From NCBI GenBank assembly GCA_028287725.1, contig JAQBPC010000608.1, forward strand, positions 1 to 5,686: a stretch of 5,686 nucleotides of DNA, given 5' to 3'. Within the stretch, counting starts at the first letter, position 1. Every line of letters starts with the position of its first letter. Position numbers and translations under genes: made by a program. This document shows positions 4,973-5,686 of this stretch, one piece after another. Source of the DNA: Chloroflexota bacterium (GTDB lineage: Bacteria > Chloroflexota > UBA5177 > JANWHV01). The notes beneath the pieces were generated by a model, which saw only the letters and a program-made list of their open reading frames with translations, was not told the DNA's origin and ran no database searches.

Positions 4973-5686
4973 CTAGGCGCGGGACCGCCCGGTTGCAGGC
5001 CAGGGGCAGGTCGTACCGTGGCGAGGACAGGCGCCGCGAGGTCCCCCAAGGGCCGAAAGCATCTCGCTCGCATTAAGTCGCCGCCAAATCGACCAGGCTT
5101 CTCTATCCAGATCGATCTGCCATGCCAGGGGAAGGCCTGCCAGAATCAGCTCCACCGCTCGATGCCTGTCGCCCACAACCAGACTGCAGGGAATATCGGT
5201 ATTGGGGATTCGCGGCTCGCCTGGCGGTGGGCCCCAGTGCAGGCGAGAGTCCGCCACCTCGACCATTATCTGATCCAAGAGTTGACCTTCACGGCCCAGT
5301 GCAACTATCGGCAGAGAGTGAGGCCAAGGGACCTGATCGGCCGATGCCCGCTCCGGCCATGCACTACGTGTACGACCCCACCCTGCCGGATAGACCGCTA
5401 TCTCGCCCATGTGCCAGGTTAGCCGCAACATGTGCAGCATGCCGTCCTCACCAGGCCAGTGTCGCGCCACCATCAACGGACCGTCGACCCCATCGCCCGG
5501 CTCTCCCGCTAACGGAAAGCGGCCTTGTATTACATCGCCGCCTAGCCCATTTGCCGTTGCCGGTACCATACGCAGCTCGCCGGCTTTCTCGAAGCTTACG
5601 CGCCAGTTTCCGATTCGTTCGTGGCGCTCAGCGAGCAGCCGGCGCCAGAGCTGGGCAAACCACCAGCCCGCGCATGAGGAAGGAGG
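4973..5686 (-). CDS. Unrecognised protein, C-terminal 237 residues (5' end outside window)
   Basis: I do not recognise this protein. The minus frame is open from the right edge to a TAG at 4973-4975. The first in-frame ATG is at 5569 (giving 198 residues) but has no ribosome site, and the 39 codons before it also look coding (WWFAQLWRRLLAERHERIGNW), so the true start is probably outside. Evidence for coding: in the 60 codons from 5569, first, second and third positions are about 72, 47 and 67% GC, and 38 of 60 begin with a purine, which favours this strand over the mirrored plus-strand frame. The protein is Trp-rich, with alternating hydrophobic stretches (MLHMLRLTWHMGEIAVYP) suggesting beta structure and a helix-like part near HRAVELILAGLPLAWQIDL. 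The last 25 residues look disordered. No signal peptide, membrane segment or catalytic motif was seen. It is separated from mraZ by about 415 bp and a stem-loop, so it is probably not in the dcw transcript. Confidence 0.6.
   Translation of the reverse strand, partial: PPSSCAGWWFAQLWRRLLAERHERIGNWRVSFEKAGELRMVPATANGLGGDVIQGRFPLAGEPGDGVDGPLMVARHWPGEDGMLHMLRLTWHMGEIAVYPAGWGRTRSAWPERASADQVPWPHSLPIVALGREGQLLDQIMVEVADSRLHWGPPPGEPRIPNTDIPCSLVVGDRHRAVELILAGLPLAWQIDLDREAWSIWRRLNASEMLSALGGPRGACPRHGTTCPWPATGRSRA

Noticed and set aside
4834..5073. Minus-strand frame of 79 codons in the mraZ upstream region
   Set aside because: Composition is Pro/Gly/Arg-rich, it overlaps the end of a better-supported frame, spans a strong stem-loop and has no ribosome site that I can see.
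4811..5422. Plus-strand open frame of 203 codons
   Set aside because: From 4973 on it is the codon-aligned mirror of the minus-strand frame. Purine use at first codon position favours the minus strand, and the plus product is rich in Cys, Pro and Arg without protein-like blocks.
5676..5686. GAGGAAGGAGG at the right edge as a plus-strand ribosome binding site
   Set aside because: No start codon is visible within the window and the minus-strand frame is open through it, so it cannot be assigned from this sequence alone.

Overview
The window holds the start of a division and cell-wall (dcw) gene cluster, read entirely from the minus strand. In transcription order it contains mraZ (4556-4119), rsmH (3945-3016), a small FtsL-type membrane protein gene (2975-2502), the septal transpeptidase gene ftsI/pbpB (2502-511) and the first 166 codons of murF (500 to the window edge). 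Identification rests on family motifs visible in the translations: DxxGR repeats in MraZ, the DSTAGSGGH and HSLEDR blocks in RsmH, SxxK/SxN/KTG in FtsI, and the TGSVGKTTTK and NNEIGLPLTLL blocks in MurF.

The organism is a bacterium of moderately high GC content with standard peptidoglycan synthesis. The RsmH C-terminus, with a CxC-x6-CxC cluster and an NPRARSARLRVAE ending, the poorly conserved FtsL and the PASTA-less class B PBP remind me of Chloroflexota or a neighbouring Terrabacteria lineage. This is recollection of family features, not a search result, and is only a moderate-confidence guess.

Layout from right to left. 5686-4973: the 3' part of an unrecognised minus-strand gene that enters from outside the window. 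4972-4616: a non-coding stretch of about 355 bp with several hairpins, a G-rich 10-bp tandem repeat on the plus strand (4881-4900) and a candidate mraZ promoter (-10 at 4630-4625). 4615-4576: a four-unit, 10-bp-period array of GTGGGGAnAA type, which I read as the MraZ operator. A perfect DnaA-box 9-mer overlaps its upstream end. Then come mraZ, a 173-bp gap with a possible internal promoter, rsmH with a strong ribosome binding site and GTG start, a 40-bp gap, ftsL, ftsI (1-base overlap, TAATG) and murF (10-bp gap).

Together the genes link transcriptional autocontrol (MraZ), 16S rRNA modification (RsmH), septal divisome assembly (FtsL), septal peptidoglycan cross-linking (FtsI) and completion of the UDP-MurNAc-pentapeptide precursor (MurF). 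No murE lies between ftsI and murF, where many dcw clusters carry it. The most interesting part is the regulatory region in front of mraZ. No mobile element, CRISPR array, tRNA or rRNA was seen.
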